Notes under the pieces: generated by a model | Database searches by the model: none | Told to the model about the DNA's origin: nothing | What the model saw: the letters and a program-made list of their open reading frames with translations, nothing else | Assembly (NCBI GenBank): GCA_045644325.1 | Contig: JAZRGT010000070.1 | Location: 1-19,753 of the forward strand | Direction: 5' to 3' | DNA length: 19,753 nt | From: CAG-390 sp045644325 | Lineage (GTDB): Bacteria; Bacillota; Clostridia; Oscillospirales; CAG-272 | Shown here: positions 12,477-19,270 of the stretch, piece by piece | How positions within the stretch are numbered: position 1 is the stretch's first letter | How the letters are laid out: every line of letters begins with the position of its first letter | Translations under genes and position numbers: made by a program

Positions 12477-13799
12477 ATGATCAAGATCACATTTATGGGC
12501 GCGGGCAGTACTGTTTTTGCCAAGAACGTGCTCGGCGACGTTATGATGACTCCCTCCCTTTGGGATTCCGAAATCGCTCTTTACGATATCGATCCCGAAA
12601 GACTTGAAGAGTCCTACATAATGATCTGCTCCCTCAACAAGAATATCAACGAAAACCGCGCAACCGTCAAGAAGTACCTCGGCGTGGCAGAGCGCAAGGA
12701 TGCTCTCCGCGATGCTACCTTCGTAGTTGACGCTATCCAGGTCGGCGGTTACGATCCCTGCACCATCATCGACTTCGAGATCCCGAAGAAGTACGGACTC
12801 CGCCAGACCATCGCCGACACCCTCGGCATCGGCGGTATCTTCCGCGCACTTCGTACCATTCCCGTTCTCGATGATTTCGCAAAGGATATGGCTGAGGTCT
12901 GCCCCAAGGCTCTCTTCCTCAACTACACCAACCCCATGGCGATCCTCGCGGGTTATATGCAGAGATATACTCCCATCGAGACCGTAGGTCTTTGCCACAG
13001 CGTTCAGGTCTGCTCGAACGGCCTTCTCAAGGCAGTAGGACTTGAGCCGAAGCGTCCCATCCGCGAAAAGATCGCGGGCATCAACCACATGGCATTCCTT
13101 CTTGAACTTGAGGATGCCGACGGCAACGACCTCTACCCCGAGATCCGCCGCCGCGCTTGCGAGATGCTTGAGAATCCTCCCGAGAACTTCAAGGATCTTG
13201 TCAGATTCGAATATATCCGCCGTCTCGGCTACTACTGCACCGAGTCGAGCGAGCACAATGCGGAGTACAACAACTTCTTTATTAAGGAAAAGTACCCCGA
13301 GCTCATCGAGCGCTATCGCATTCCGCTTGACGAGTATCCCCGCCGCTGCATACATCAGATCAACCGTTGGAACAGCGACAAGCAGAAGTATCTCTCCGAC
13401 GACGTATCCCACAAGAGAACACACGAATACGCATCCTGGATCATGGAAGCGATCGTTACCAACAATGCTTATCAGATCGGCGGTAACGTACTCAACCGCG
13501 GACTTATCGACAACCTTCCCGCAGATGCCTGCGTAGAGGTTCCCTGTCTTGTCAACAAGCTTGGCATTCAGCCGACCCACGTTGGACGCCTTCCCGTTCA
13601 GTGCGCCGCAATGAATATGACCAACATCAACGTACAGCTCCTCACCATCGAGGCTGCCGTTACCAAGAAGAAGGAACATATCTACCACGCCGCAATGCTC
13701 GAGCCGCACACCTCCTCCGAGCTTTCGATCGACGATATCGTTGCCCTCTGCGACGACCTCATCGAAGCACACAAGGGCTGGCTGCCGGAGTATCATTAA
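12477..13799 (+). CDS. melA: Alpha-galactosidase, glycoside hydrolase family 4
   Basis: 440 residues, cytoplasmic NAD- and Mn-dependent hydrolase that releases galactose from melibiose and related alpha-galactosides by an oxidation/elimination route. The N-terminal Rossmann motif is GAGSTVFAKNVLGD; then ALYDIDPERLEES, QVGGYDPCT, ADTLGIGGIFRALRT, LNYTNPMA, the metal/catalytic GLCHSVQ, GINHMAF, LGYYCTESSEHNAEY, LDEYPRR, GLIDNLPADACVEVPCLV and TNINVQ. The whole sequence aligns well from memory with E. coli MelA. I chose ATG 12477 because AAAGGAG precedes it at seven bases and the protein then begins MIKITFMGAGS; a longer in-frame TTG start would bypass this. It is a single-gene unit with its own promoter and a hairpin overlapping the stop codon. 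No sugar transporter adjoins, so uptake must be encoded elsewhere. Confidence 0.95.
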   Translation: MIKITFMGAGSTVFAKNVLGDVMMTPSLWDSEIALYDIDPERLEESYIMICSLNKNINENRATVKKYLGVAERKDALRDATFVVDAIQVGGYDPCTIIDFEIPKKYGLRQTIADTLGIGGIFRALRTIPVLDDFAKDMAEVCPKALFLNYTNPMAILAGYMQRYTPIETVGLCHSVQVCSNGLLKAVGLEPKRPIREKIAGINHMAFLLELEDADGNDLYPEIRRRACEMLENPPENFKDLVRFEYIRRLGYYCTESSEHNAEYNNFFIKEKYPELIERYRIPLDEYPRRCIHQINRWNSDKQKYLSDDVSHKRTHEYASWIMEAIVTNNAYQIGGNVLNRGLIDNLPADACVEVPCLVNKLGIQPTHVGRLPVQCAAMNMTNINVQLLTIEAAVTKKKEHIYHAAMLEPHTSSELSIDDIVALCDDLIEAHKGWLPEYH

Positions 13800-13835
13800 T
13801 TGAAAAAGCCGCCAATGGCGGCTTTTTCAATTAAT
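13795..13835 (+). terminator. Terminator overlapping the melA stop codon
   Basis: 19-bp perfect stem with a three-base AAT loop; the left arm includes the TAA stop (13797-13799). The GCCGCC-AAT-GGCGGC core is followed by CTTTTT within the 3' arm. Confidence 0.85.
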
Positions 13836-13837
13836 GA

Positions 13838-13930
13838 GTGAAATTCGCGCTTCGCGCGAGTGAAATCTTTCGCCGATGGCGAAAGGTTAAGGTGAATTTC
13901 CTCGCTTTGCTCAGAAATTTTCAATTTTAT
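13838..13930. repeat. Modular hairpin array A (GTGAAAT / GTTAAGG linkers)
   Basis: Linker GTGAAAT (13838), hairpin TCGCGC-TTC-GCGCGA (13845-13859), linker GTGAAAT (13860, exactly 22 bases on), hairpin CTTTCGCC-GAT-GGCGAAAG (13867-13885), linker GTTAAGG (13886-13892), then GAATTTC...GAAATTTTCAATTTTAT. The same grammar occurs at 15257-15410, with different hairpin sequences. Confidence 0.75.
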
Positions 13931-13960
13931 TAAAAAGAAAGTCAGCGGAAAAGTTTTCGT

Positions 13961-14110
13961 CCACCTTTTTCAAAAGGTGGCGGTTTCTTAAGGCGGAGCC
14001 TTAAGCCGACCTCCGCAGAGGTCGGAACTCCCTCCGCGCTTCAAACGGGCGGCGCCCCGCCGACCGTTTGGAAGGAGTAAAATCTCCCCACGGGGAGATT
14101 TTTGCTCCTT
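13961..14110. repeat. Cluster of strong hairpins upstream of the AraC-type gene
   Basis: CCACCTTTT/AAAAGGTGG (13961-13980), CTTAAGGC-GGA-GCCTTAAG (13987-14005), CCGACCTC-CGCA-GAGGTCGG (14006-14025), CAAACGG...CCGTTTG enclosing GGCGG/CCGCC (14042-14070), and a long stem AAGGAG+AAAATCTCCCC with its complement (14072-14110). There is no open frame of interest. The cluster ends 87 bases before the start codon at 14198. Confidence 0.7.
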
Positions 14111-14167
14111 CACCACCTCCCGACATACGTTAGCACAAAAAATCGGGAAAAGTATCGCAATATTTGA

Positions 14168-14173
14168 TATAAT
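14168..14173 (+). promoter_or_regulatory. -10 box of the AraC-type regulator
   Basis: Perfect TATAAT 24 bases before the start codon, but no acceptable -35 at 16-18 bases upstream. The promoter may need an activator, possibly the regulator itself. Confidence 0.5.
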
Positions 14174-14197
14174 ATCAGCAGACAGGAGGAATTAAAG

Positions 14198-15109
14198 ATG
14201 GATTGGATCACAGGAATGCAAAAGGCGATAGATTACATCGAAGCGAATTTAACCGAAGAGATCGATTACGAAAAAGTCGCGGCTGAAAGCTTTTCTTCAA
14301 GCTATCATTTTCAAAGGATATTCAGTATTCTTTGCGGATACACGCTTGGGGAGTATATCCGTCTGCGCCGTTTGTCGCTTGCGGGCGCGGAGCTGGCAAG
14401 CGGTAAAGAAAAGGTGATCGATATTGCGCTCAAATACGGTTACGACAGCCCGGACAGCTTCGCTAAAGCGTTCTCAAAGTTCCACGGTATAACCCCGTCC
14501 GAAGCGCGCACGAACGGAAAAATGCTCAAATCCTTCTCACGCCTGTCGATAAAAATATTATTGGAAGGCGGTACAATTATGAATTACCGAATTGAAAAGA
14601 AACCCGAGCTCACACTCCTCGGTTACAAAAAGCATTTTGACGGAACTCCATATGACGAAACACGACGCAAGCAGGAAGAAAAGTTCTTCATTTCCACAAG
14701 AGCGCATCAATGGATGTTAAAAGGAATTACCAACAACAAACTTTCCGACTACTGTGTTCTTACAAACATTGATGACAGCGGATACGATTTCTACATTTCC
14801 GCAACTGCGGATAAATACGAGCTTGATAACCTCTATAACAGCGATGTGACCGGTATCGACTTTATGGATAAGTTCGGTTTTGAAAAGATCGTCATTCCCG
14901 AAAGAACTTATGCTGTTTTTGAAACCGAAAAGCAGAGAATGCCGATTCCCGAATATCACGATATCCGCAAGCAGATCGCGGCAGAATGGCTATTGAATAA
15001 TGAATATCAAATGGTAAATGTACCGGAGCTTGCCGTTTATCATTGGGGAATTGTCGGCGGCTATCCTGAAAGAACCATTGAGATATGGATTCCCATTGAA
15101 AAGAAATAA
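14198..15109 (+). CDS. AraC-family regulator with C-terminal GyrI-like effector-binding domain
   Basis: 303 residues. Residues ~7-107 form an AraC-type double helix-turn-helix: MQKAIDYIEANLTEEIDYEKVAAES, YHFQRIFSILCGYTLGEYIRLRRLSLAG, then IDIALKYGYDSPDSFAKAFSKFHGITPSEAR, the classic second-HTH signature. Residues ~127-301 match the GyrI-like/bacterial transcription-activator effector-binding domain (MNYRIEKKPELTLLGYKK...PERTYAVFETEK...VPELAVYHWG...IEIWIPIEK), which binds small hydrophobic ligands in Rob- and BmrR-type proteins. It probably activates a drug- or stress-response gene when a ligand binds, but no efflux gene is adjacent. The ribosome site AGGAGG eight to nine bases upstream supports the start. 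The gene stands alone between repeat clusters. Confidence 0.93.
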   Translation: MDWITGMQKAIDYIEANLTEEIDYEKVAAESFSSSYHFQRIFSILCGYTLGEYIRLRRLSLAGAELASGKEKVIDIALKYGYDSPDSFAKAFSKFHGITPSEARTNGKMLKSFSRLSIKILLEGGTIMNYRIEKKPELTLLGYKKHFDGTPYDETRRKQEEKFFISTRAHQWMLKGITNNKLSDYCVLTNIDDSGYDFYISATADKYELDNLYNSDVTGIDFMDKFGFEKIVIPERTYAVFETEKQRMPIPEYHDIRKQIAAEWLLNNEYQMVNVPELAVYHWGIVGGYPERTIEIWIPIEKK

Positions 15110-15136
15110 GCATCCATAAATTATAGCAAAAACTCC

Positions 15137-15162
15137 GTAGAGGATGGTGCCCTCGACTTTTT
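15137..15162 (+). terminator. Possible weak terminator after the AraC-type gene
   Basis: GTAGAGG (15137-15143) pairs with CCTCGAC (15151-15157) with one mismatch, followed by TTTTT and preceded by AAAAA. It is 27 bases after the stop codon; the stem is imperfect. Confidence 0.4.
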
Positions 15163-15200
15163 ATGCAATCTTATGCTAATATATTTTATTGGGCACAAAC

Positions 15201-15508
15201 GGTGTCCCCTCATCACCCGCCTACGGCGGGAGCTTCTCCCAGGAGAAGCCTTGGGGGCAAGGCTGATGCCTTGCGTGAAATATTTCTCCTACGGAGAAAT
15301 GTGAAATTTTTGCTTCGCATAAGTGAAACTCACGCTTTGCTTGAGTGAAATATTCCGCTAAAGCGGAATGTTAAGGAAGAAATTTGCTGAAGCAAATTTC
15401 AATTGAATAAAAAATAGTACGGAGATCAGAAAATCCCAAACGAAGCTAACAGTAACCAAGGCTTCTCCTGGGAGAAGCTCCCGCCGCAGCGGGTGATGAG
15501 GGGACACC
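15201..15508. repeat. 308-bp inverted-repeat element with ~51-bp arms
   Basis: Arms 15201-15252 and 15458-15508 are reverse complements except for a small change at one internal hairpin tip (CCTACGG versus CTGCGG). Each arm itself holds two palindromes, CCCGC...GCGGG and GCTTCTCC...GGAGAAGC. The 205-bp interior carries hairpin array B. No transposase or clear target duplication is seen. It could be a MITE-like or other dispersed palindromic element. Confidence 0.8.
15257..15410. repeat. Modular hairpin array B (four GTGAAA linkers)
   Basis: Hairpin GCAAGGC-TGAT-GCCTTGC (15257-15274), then linkers GTGAAAT at 15275, 15301 and 15345 and GTGAAAC at 15323 (steps 26, 22, 22). These separate ATTTCTCC-TAC-GGAGAAAT, TTTTGC-TTC-GCATAA, CTCACGC-TTT-GCTTGAG and ATTCCGCT-AA-AGCGGAAT. 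Linker GTTAAGG (15370-15376) follows, then GAAATTTGC-TGAA-GCAAATTTC (15379-15400). It is nested inside the inverted-repeat element at 15201-15508. Confidence 0.78.
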
Positions 15509-15615
15509 AAGAACGCTTTGTTAGCACTTGCTTTAATTTTATCAAAAAATCACAAAAATCTCTGTTACCTATTTCATACCCCCGACACTATATGAGCGAA
15601 AGGAGGAGAGAAACA

Positions 15616-17217
15616 ATGTCAAACATAAACGGAATGCGCGAGGTTCTGATGAAGGAATTCGCGGAAAACTATATGGAACCTCTCTATTATTTCTGTCTGA
15701 AAAAGACGGGCGACAGCTACGAGGCGGAGGACTTGACGCAGGATATCGCACTGAACATCCTCACCGCAATAAGCGGCGGTCAGGTACCAGAATCCTTTTC
15801 GGGCTGGGTCTGGCAGATCGCGCGAAACCGCTATTCAAGATGGGCGGTGCGTAAACACAGACACGGCGAATCGGTAACCGGTTCCGATATCGCCGAACTT
15901 GAGATCGCGGACGAAAGTGACGATATCCTCGGAGAGATGATACACGCCGAAGACTTAGCTCTTTTGCGCAGAGAGCTTGCGTTCATTTCGGGCGAATACC
16001 GCAACATCGTCACAGCCTTTTATCTTGAGGACAGAAGCATCCGTGATATTGCATCATCCCTCTCCCTACCCGAAAGTGCGGTCAAGCAACGTCTCTACCG
16101 CGCAAGAAAAATTCTGAAAGAAGGTATGAATATGGCACGCGAATTTGGAAAAAAGAGTTACAAACCCGAAGAGGTATTTTTCACGTCGAGCGGTTCACAG
16201 CCGAGCGGACTCCCTTGGTCCGCCGTTGACCGCAAGATCCCCAACAATATTTTGCTTCAGGCAAGTAACAATCCCTCAACGATAGAGGAGCTTTCGGTCG
16301 AGCTCGGTGTTGCGCTTCCCTATATGGAAGAAGAGGTGGAGAGACTCTGCAATGCAACTCTGCTCGAAAAGGAAGGCGACAAGTACGTAACGAATTTCTT
16401 CATCCTTGACCGTGAATGCCGCGAGGCGGTCTATAACGCGCTCCGCCGCGGCTCGAAGGAAAGAAGCCGACTGCTCTCCGAGATCATCGAGGACAACCTT
16501 CCCGCCATCCGCTCACTCGGTATTGCGGCAGATCACATCACAGATAACGACATTATATGGTGGCTCATTCCCGATGCCGTCGACTACTGCATCAAAAAGT
16601 CCTTTGCAGACCTGAGCACCTACAAGCCCCAAACGCGCGCAAATGGCGAAAGTTGGGGATTTGTAGGATACGAAGCGTGGGAGGTACCCGAGTATCTTGG
16701 TATGGATCAGACGGGCTCGACTTCTAAGGATGTTGAATATTGGCATTACTGTCCGGGCGGCTACGGTTTCAAAAAACTGTGGCTCGGTGTTAACGATGCA
16801 ATCGTGCTTGCGAATATTCATATCAATAAAACAAACGAAAAAGAACTCGGAAATCTTGAAAAGGAAATGATCGAAGATCATCTGACCAAATGCCTGCATT
16901 TTGACGAAAACGGCAACGCAGTCTTCGATATGCTTGTGATGACAAAGGAAGATCACAAGAAGATCCGCAAGCTCTTGGAAACTCACAAGAATTACGAGGC
17001 ACTTCTTGCAAACTTCATCGATGCAAACAAGAGCCTCGAGGAGATATTCAAGAATTACGGTCACAAGACACTCCACGACACCTTCGGATACTACGTTCGT
17101 ATGGAAATGTATAAGATCCGAATGATGTGCATTCACGATCTCGTCGACACCTCGTTCATCACCCTCCCCGAAGACCCCGCAAAGTCCAATATCGGTATGT
17201 ATCTTATTATGAAATAA
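15616..17217 (+). CDS. ECF-type sigma factor with long C-terminal extension
   Basis: 533 residues. The N-terminal ~170 are a standard ECF sigma-70: region 2 at ~13-80 (FAENYMEPLYYFCLKKTGDSYEAEDLTQDIALNIL...FSGWVWQIARNRY) and region 4 at ~113-168 (LRRELAFISGEYRNIVTAFYLEDRSIRDIASSLSLPESAVKQRLYRARKIL). The extra ~350 residues start with what looks like a winged helix (~205-262, LQASNNPSTIEELSVELGVALPYMEEEVERL...LLEKEGDKYV). An unrecognised domain follows, with WGFVGYEAWEVPEYLG and a HYCPGGYGFKKLWLG block (346-391), then a helical tail. Normal ECF sigmas are ~160-200 residues. The extension may replace an anti-sigma factor as sensor or regulator (inference). The start at 15616 has AAAGGAGGAG eight to nine bases upstream; the upstream frame runs into the repeat element. 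No consensus sigma-A promoter is seen between 15509 and 15615, so autoregulation is possible. Confidence 0.88.
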   Translation: MSNINGMREVLMKEFAENYMEPLYYFCLKKTGDSYEAEDLTQDIALNILTAISGGQVPESFSGWVWQIARNRYSRWAVRKHRHGESVTGSDIAELEIADESDDILGEMIHAEDLALLRRELAFISGEYRNIVTAFYLEDRSIRDIASSLSLPESAVKQRLYRARKILKEGMNMAREFGKKSYKPEEVFFTSSGSQPSGLPWSAVDRKIPNNILLQASNNPSTIEELSVELGVALPYMEEEVERLCNATLLEKEGDKYVTNFFILDRECREAVYNALRRGSKERSRLLSEIIEDNLPAIRSLGIAADHITDNDIIWWLIPDAVDYCIKKSFADLSTYKPQTRANGESWGFVGYEAWEVPEYLGMDQTGSTSKDVEYWHYCPGGYGFKKLWLGVNDAIVLANIHINKTNEKELGNLEKEMIEDHLTKCLHFDENGNAVFDMLVMTKEDHKKIRKLLETHKNYEALLANFIDANKSLEEIFKNYGHKTLHDTFGYYVRMEMYKIRMMCIHDLVDTSFITLPEDPAKSNIGMYLIMK

Positions 17218-17227
17218 TACTCAATAT

Positions 17228-17259
17228 GCCCGTCCGTGAAAACGGACGGGCGTTTTTTT
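17228..17259 (+). terminator. Rho-independent terminator after the sigma-fusion gene
   Basis: GCCCGTCCGT-GAAA-ACGGACGGGC perfect 10-bp stem with GAAA tetraloop, then seven T's; 10 bases after the stop codon. Confidence 0.93.
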
Positions 17260-17289
17260 GACGCGAAACACAAAAATTGCATAAAATGC

Positions 17290-17318
17290 TTGACAATCAC
17301 TACTGTTTATGGTAACAT
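17290..17318 (+). promoter_or_regulatory. Sigma-A promoter of the Cys-rich membrane protein gene
   Basis: TTGACA (17290-17295), 17 bases, TAACAT (17313-17318), about 30 bases before the ribosome site region. Confidence 0.7.
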
Positions 17319-17355
17319 AATTATATTAATATGAAAGAATGACGAGCGAATACCT

Positions 17356-18099
17356 ATGAGCAATCAAAAGATATCCCGCGTTTCCGCGATGCATTACGTT
17401 AAAATGGTGATCCGCGCGCTGATGTTTGTCGGCGCGACGGCGCTTTATATATTCAAAAAAATTACGGGAAGGGAATTGTTCTATGAAAGTGCCAAGCCGA
17501 TACATTGGTTTTTGGTGCTCGTCTTTATTGTCTACGCGATCGAAATGGCGTGCCGTTTCTTTCCGTCAAGACTCGAAAGTCCCGGCTGTCAGAAGCAGTT
17601 CGCAAGAAATTTCATTCCCACATCCGAAAGCACTCCGCGCCTTCAGTCGTGGAAGCGCACCTTCGCTGTCGCCGTGGCTTGGTTTGCACTCAACGGAATA
17701 ATCGGAGTTCTCTATTTCACGGGTATCATAGATGCGGGCATCCTGATCCTCATCACCCTCGCCTACGGCGTTTGCGATATGATCTGCATACTGTTTTTCT
17801 GCCCGTTTCAGACTTGGTTTATGAAAAACCGATGCTGCACCGATTGCAGGATCTATAATTGGGATTTCGCAATGATGTTCACACCGCTCGTTTTCATCCC
17901 CCATCCTTATACATATAGCCTAGTCGCACTTTCGCTGGCGATCCTGATTCGCTGGGAATGGAATTACCGCCGCCATCCCGAACGCTTTTCCGAAACGACC
18001 AACGCCTGCGTTTCCTGCAAATATTGTAATGAGAAGCTTTGTAAGCATAAAAAACAATTAATGGCTTTTATCCGCGATAAAAGATTTATAAAAAGGTAA
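17356..18099 (+). CDS. Hypothetical polytopic membrane protein with cytoplasmic-type Cys motifs
   Basis: 247 residues; no family I can name. About five hydrophobic segments at ~17-34, 50-67, 104-121, 124-149 and 170-199. Two cysteine groups stand out: CCTDC (160-164) on the loop after the fourth segment, and a C-terminal CxxCxxCxxxxC set (Cys218, 221, 224, 229) followed by a strongly basic tail (KHKKQLMAFIRDKRFIKR). The second set resembles a ferredoxin-type or zinc-binding motif, so metal or iron-sulfur binding is plausible but unproven. The gene has its own promoter and a weak ribosome site (GAGCGAATACCT), so the start at 17356 is less certain than others, though MSNQK followed by a basic stretch and a first membrane segment is sensible. 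No partner genes adjoin. Confidence 0.78.
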   Translation: MSNQKISRVSAMHYVKMVIRALMFVGATALYIFKKITGRELFYESAKPIHWFLVLVFIVYAIEMACRFFPSRLESPGCQKQFARNFIPTSESTPRLQSWKRTFAVAVAWFALNGIIGVLYFTGIIDAGILILITLAYGVCDMICILFFCPFQTWFMKNRCCTDCRIYNWDFAMMFTPLVFIPHPYTYSLVALSLAILIRWEWNYRRHPERFSETTNACVSCKYCNEKLCKHKKQLMAFIRDKRFIKR

Positions 18100-18185
18100 A
18101 AAAGCCGGCAGAGAAGAGAAGTAGTAGAAAATAAGAAAGAAAATTAGATTTTTTCAAAAAAACTTGAAAAAAAGCAAAAAAACTA

Positions 18186-18214
18186 TTGACAAATGAAATA
18201 GAATGTGGTATAAT
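18186..18214 (+). promoter_or_regulatory. Sigma-A promoter of tRNA-Pro
   Basis: Perfect TTGACA (18186-18191), 17 bases ending TGTGG, perfect TATAAT (18209-18214). A 5' leader of about 55 bases precedes the mature tRNA. Confidence 0.88.
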
Positions 18215-18276
18215 ATTTAAGTCGCAAGGCGCAGGACGTGAGCAACAGTTCGCGAACATCGCGCCAAGCGCAAGAT

Positions 18277-18353
18277 CTGGGTGTGGCGCAGCATGGTAGC
18301 GCGCTACCTTGGGGTGGTAGAGGCCGCAAGTTCAAGTCTTGTCACTCAGACCA
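18277..18353 (+). tRNA. tRNA-Pro, anticodon GGG
   Basis: 77-base cloverleaf with encoded CCA. The acceptor stem is CTGGGTG / CACTCAG (one G-U pair) with discriminator A. The D arm contains GCGCAGCATGGTAGCGC, the anticodon stem CTACC/GGTAG encloses loop TTGGGGT with anticodon GGG (18311-18313), and the T arm contains GTTCAAGTC. It decodes CCC/CCU proline codons. It is a single tRNA gene with its own promoter and terminator. Confidence 0.95.
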
Positions 18354-18392
18354 AATAAGGGCAATCCGAACGCGTTCGGGTTGCCCTTATTT
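18353..18392 (+). terminator. Terminator of tRNA-Pro
   Basis: 18-bp stem AAATAAGGGCAA-T-CCGAA with TTCGG-G-TTGCCCTTATTT (one T-G wobble) and a CGCG loop, overlapping the final A of the tRNA CCA end. Confidence 0.88.
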
Positions 18393-18751
18393 CGTTCTAA
18401 ACGCAAAGACGCCGAACGTCTTGGTGTTCGCCCCGCGAACACCAATCATTTGCGCGCTAATTGCCCAATTCCACCACTTATGCCGCATAACGCACGCAAA
18501 TATAAGTTCGTAAGTTTTGTCAAGAGTTCCGAATTCTCTCAATTTTCTCGGATAGAGATTTCGAAAATTTCCCGCTCCTCCGTACACCGCTTCTCTCTAA
18601 AATTCACCTCAAAAACAGCTTTGACCACATGTTTGACCACTTATACGAGACATACAAAACAACGAGGATAAGCTTACTTTTGTGAAGCGCAAAAGGCGAT
18701 ACCCGATAAGATACCGCCTTTCCTTGTGGTAGTCGTCGAACGCTCGGCGGC
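18393..18751. other. Convergent intergenic stretch without a recognisable gene
   Basis: It holds a hairpin TTGGTGTTCGC-CCC-GCGAACACCAA (18421-18445), two copies of TTTGACCAC 12 bases apart (18620-18628, 18632-18640), and AAAGGCGATA / TACCGCCTTT (18692-18721, one mismatch), which may end the minus-strand sigma/anti-sigma transcript. The open frames here are short, cross the tRNA or lack ribosome sites. Confidence 0.6.
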
Positions 18752-19270
18752 TTATTTTTTCACTTCAACATAACTTGCAAAGGTTAAAGTTCGATCTTCG
18801 TCGTATGTCGCAAACTTAACAGTTACAATAGTGCCTTCCTTCCAGCCGATTGCGTTCGTATCAGACTCTCTTGTATTGAATACCATAACGGTTTCATCAT
18901 CCAAAAGGATTTCTGTACCATCGTCAAAGTGAACTTCCAATTCATCGCCGGCGGAAAAAATGCTGTTGTCACCTGCGTCAACTACAACCCCTTTGAAACC
19001 ATTCCAATCCCATTCAACAAGTTCAATGCCCATTGTTTCAGCCTGTGGCAGAGTGCAAAGCGGTACCCTAATATCCCCGTGAGGGGTCTCATTCTGAAAA
19101 TAAGGTATAGTCAATGCACCCACAACCACAAGGCACAAACAAGCCGCAAGCGATGCCCATTTTACCCACCCGTTCCTTTTCTTATTTTGCACCTTCTCGG
19201 CAGGTGCAGCCTTTGCGATGAGCTCGGGATCAAGACCGCCGAGGCTCCTATAAATATTCTTATTCGTCAT
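18752..19270 (-). CDS. Probable membrane-anchored anti-sigma factor
   Basis: 172 residues. The short cytoplasmic N-terminus (LGGLDPELIAKAAPAEK, ~10-26) is of the kind found in many Clostridia proteins encoded after ECF sigma genes. One membrane segment follows (~37-56, WASLAACLCLVVVGALTIPYF), then an extracytoplasmic beta-rich domain (~65-170: GIELVEWDWNGFKGVVVD, LEVHFDDGTEILLDDETVMVF, GTIVTVKFATYDEDRTLTFASYVEV). No zinc-binding HxxxCxxC anti-sigma motif is present. The start codon overlaps the sigma-factor stop by ATGA (19267-19270), so the two are translationally coupled. It likely holds the sigma factor at the membrane until an envelope signal arrives; this is inferred from context and topology. 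Confidence 0.82.
   Translation of the reverse strand: MTNKNIYRSLGGLDPELIAKAAPAEKVQNKKRNGWVKWASLAACLCLVVVGALTIPYFQNETPHGDIRVPLCTLPQAETMGIELVEWDWNGFKGVVVDAGDNSIFSAGDELEVHFDDGTEILLDDETVMVFNTRESDTNAIGWKEGTIVTVKFATYDEDRTLTFASYVEVKK

Noticed and set aside
12435..13796. 453-residue open frame antisense to melA
   Set aside because: It lies fully over the well-conserved GH4 gene, with shadow-like composition and no start signals.
15163..15348. 61-residue open frame after the AraC-type gene
   Set aside because: It is composed of the inverted-repeat arm and hairpin array; no ribosome site.
15275..15376. CRISPR-like or tandem-repeat array at the GTGAAAT linkers
   Set aside because: The repeat is only seven bases and the intervening sequences are self-complementary hairpins rather than unrelated spacers.
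16513..17136. 207-residue minus-strand frame inside the sigma-fusion gene
   Set aside because: It is a shadow of the plus-strand gene, which has a continuous frame, a strong ribosome site and a terminator.
18238..18671. Two plus-strand frames of 91 and 110 residues
   Set aside because: One runs through the tRNA-Pro gene, both cross its terminator, and neither has a ribosome site or recognisable content.
18354..18751. Integrated element at tRNA-Pro
   Set aside because: No integrase, no duplicated tRNA 3' end and no phage genes are visible; the tRNA has its own intact terminator.
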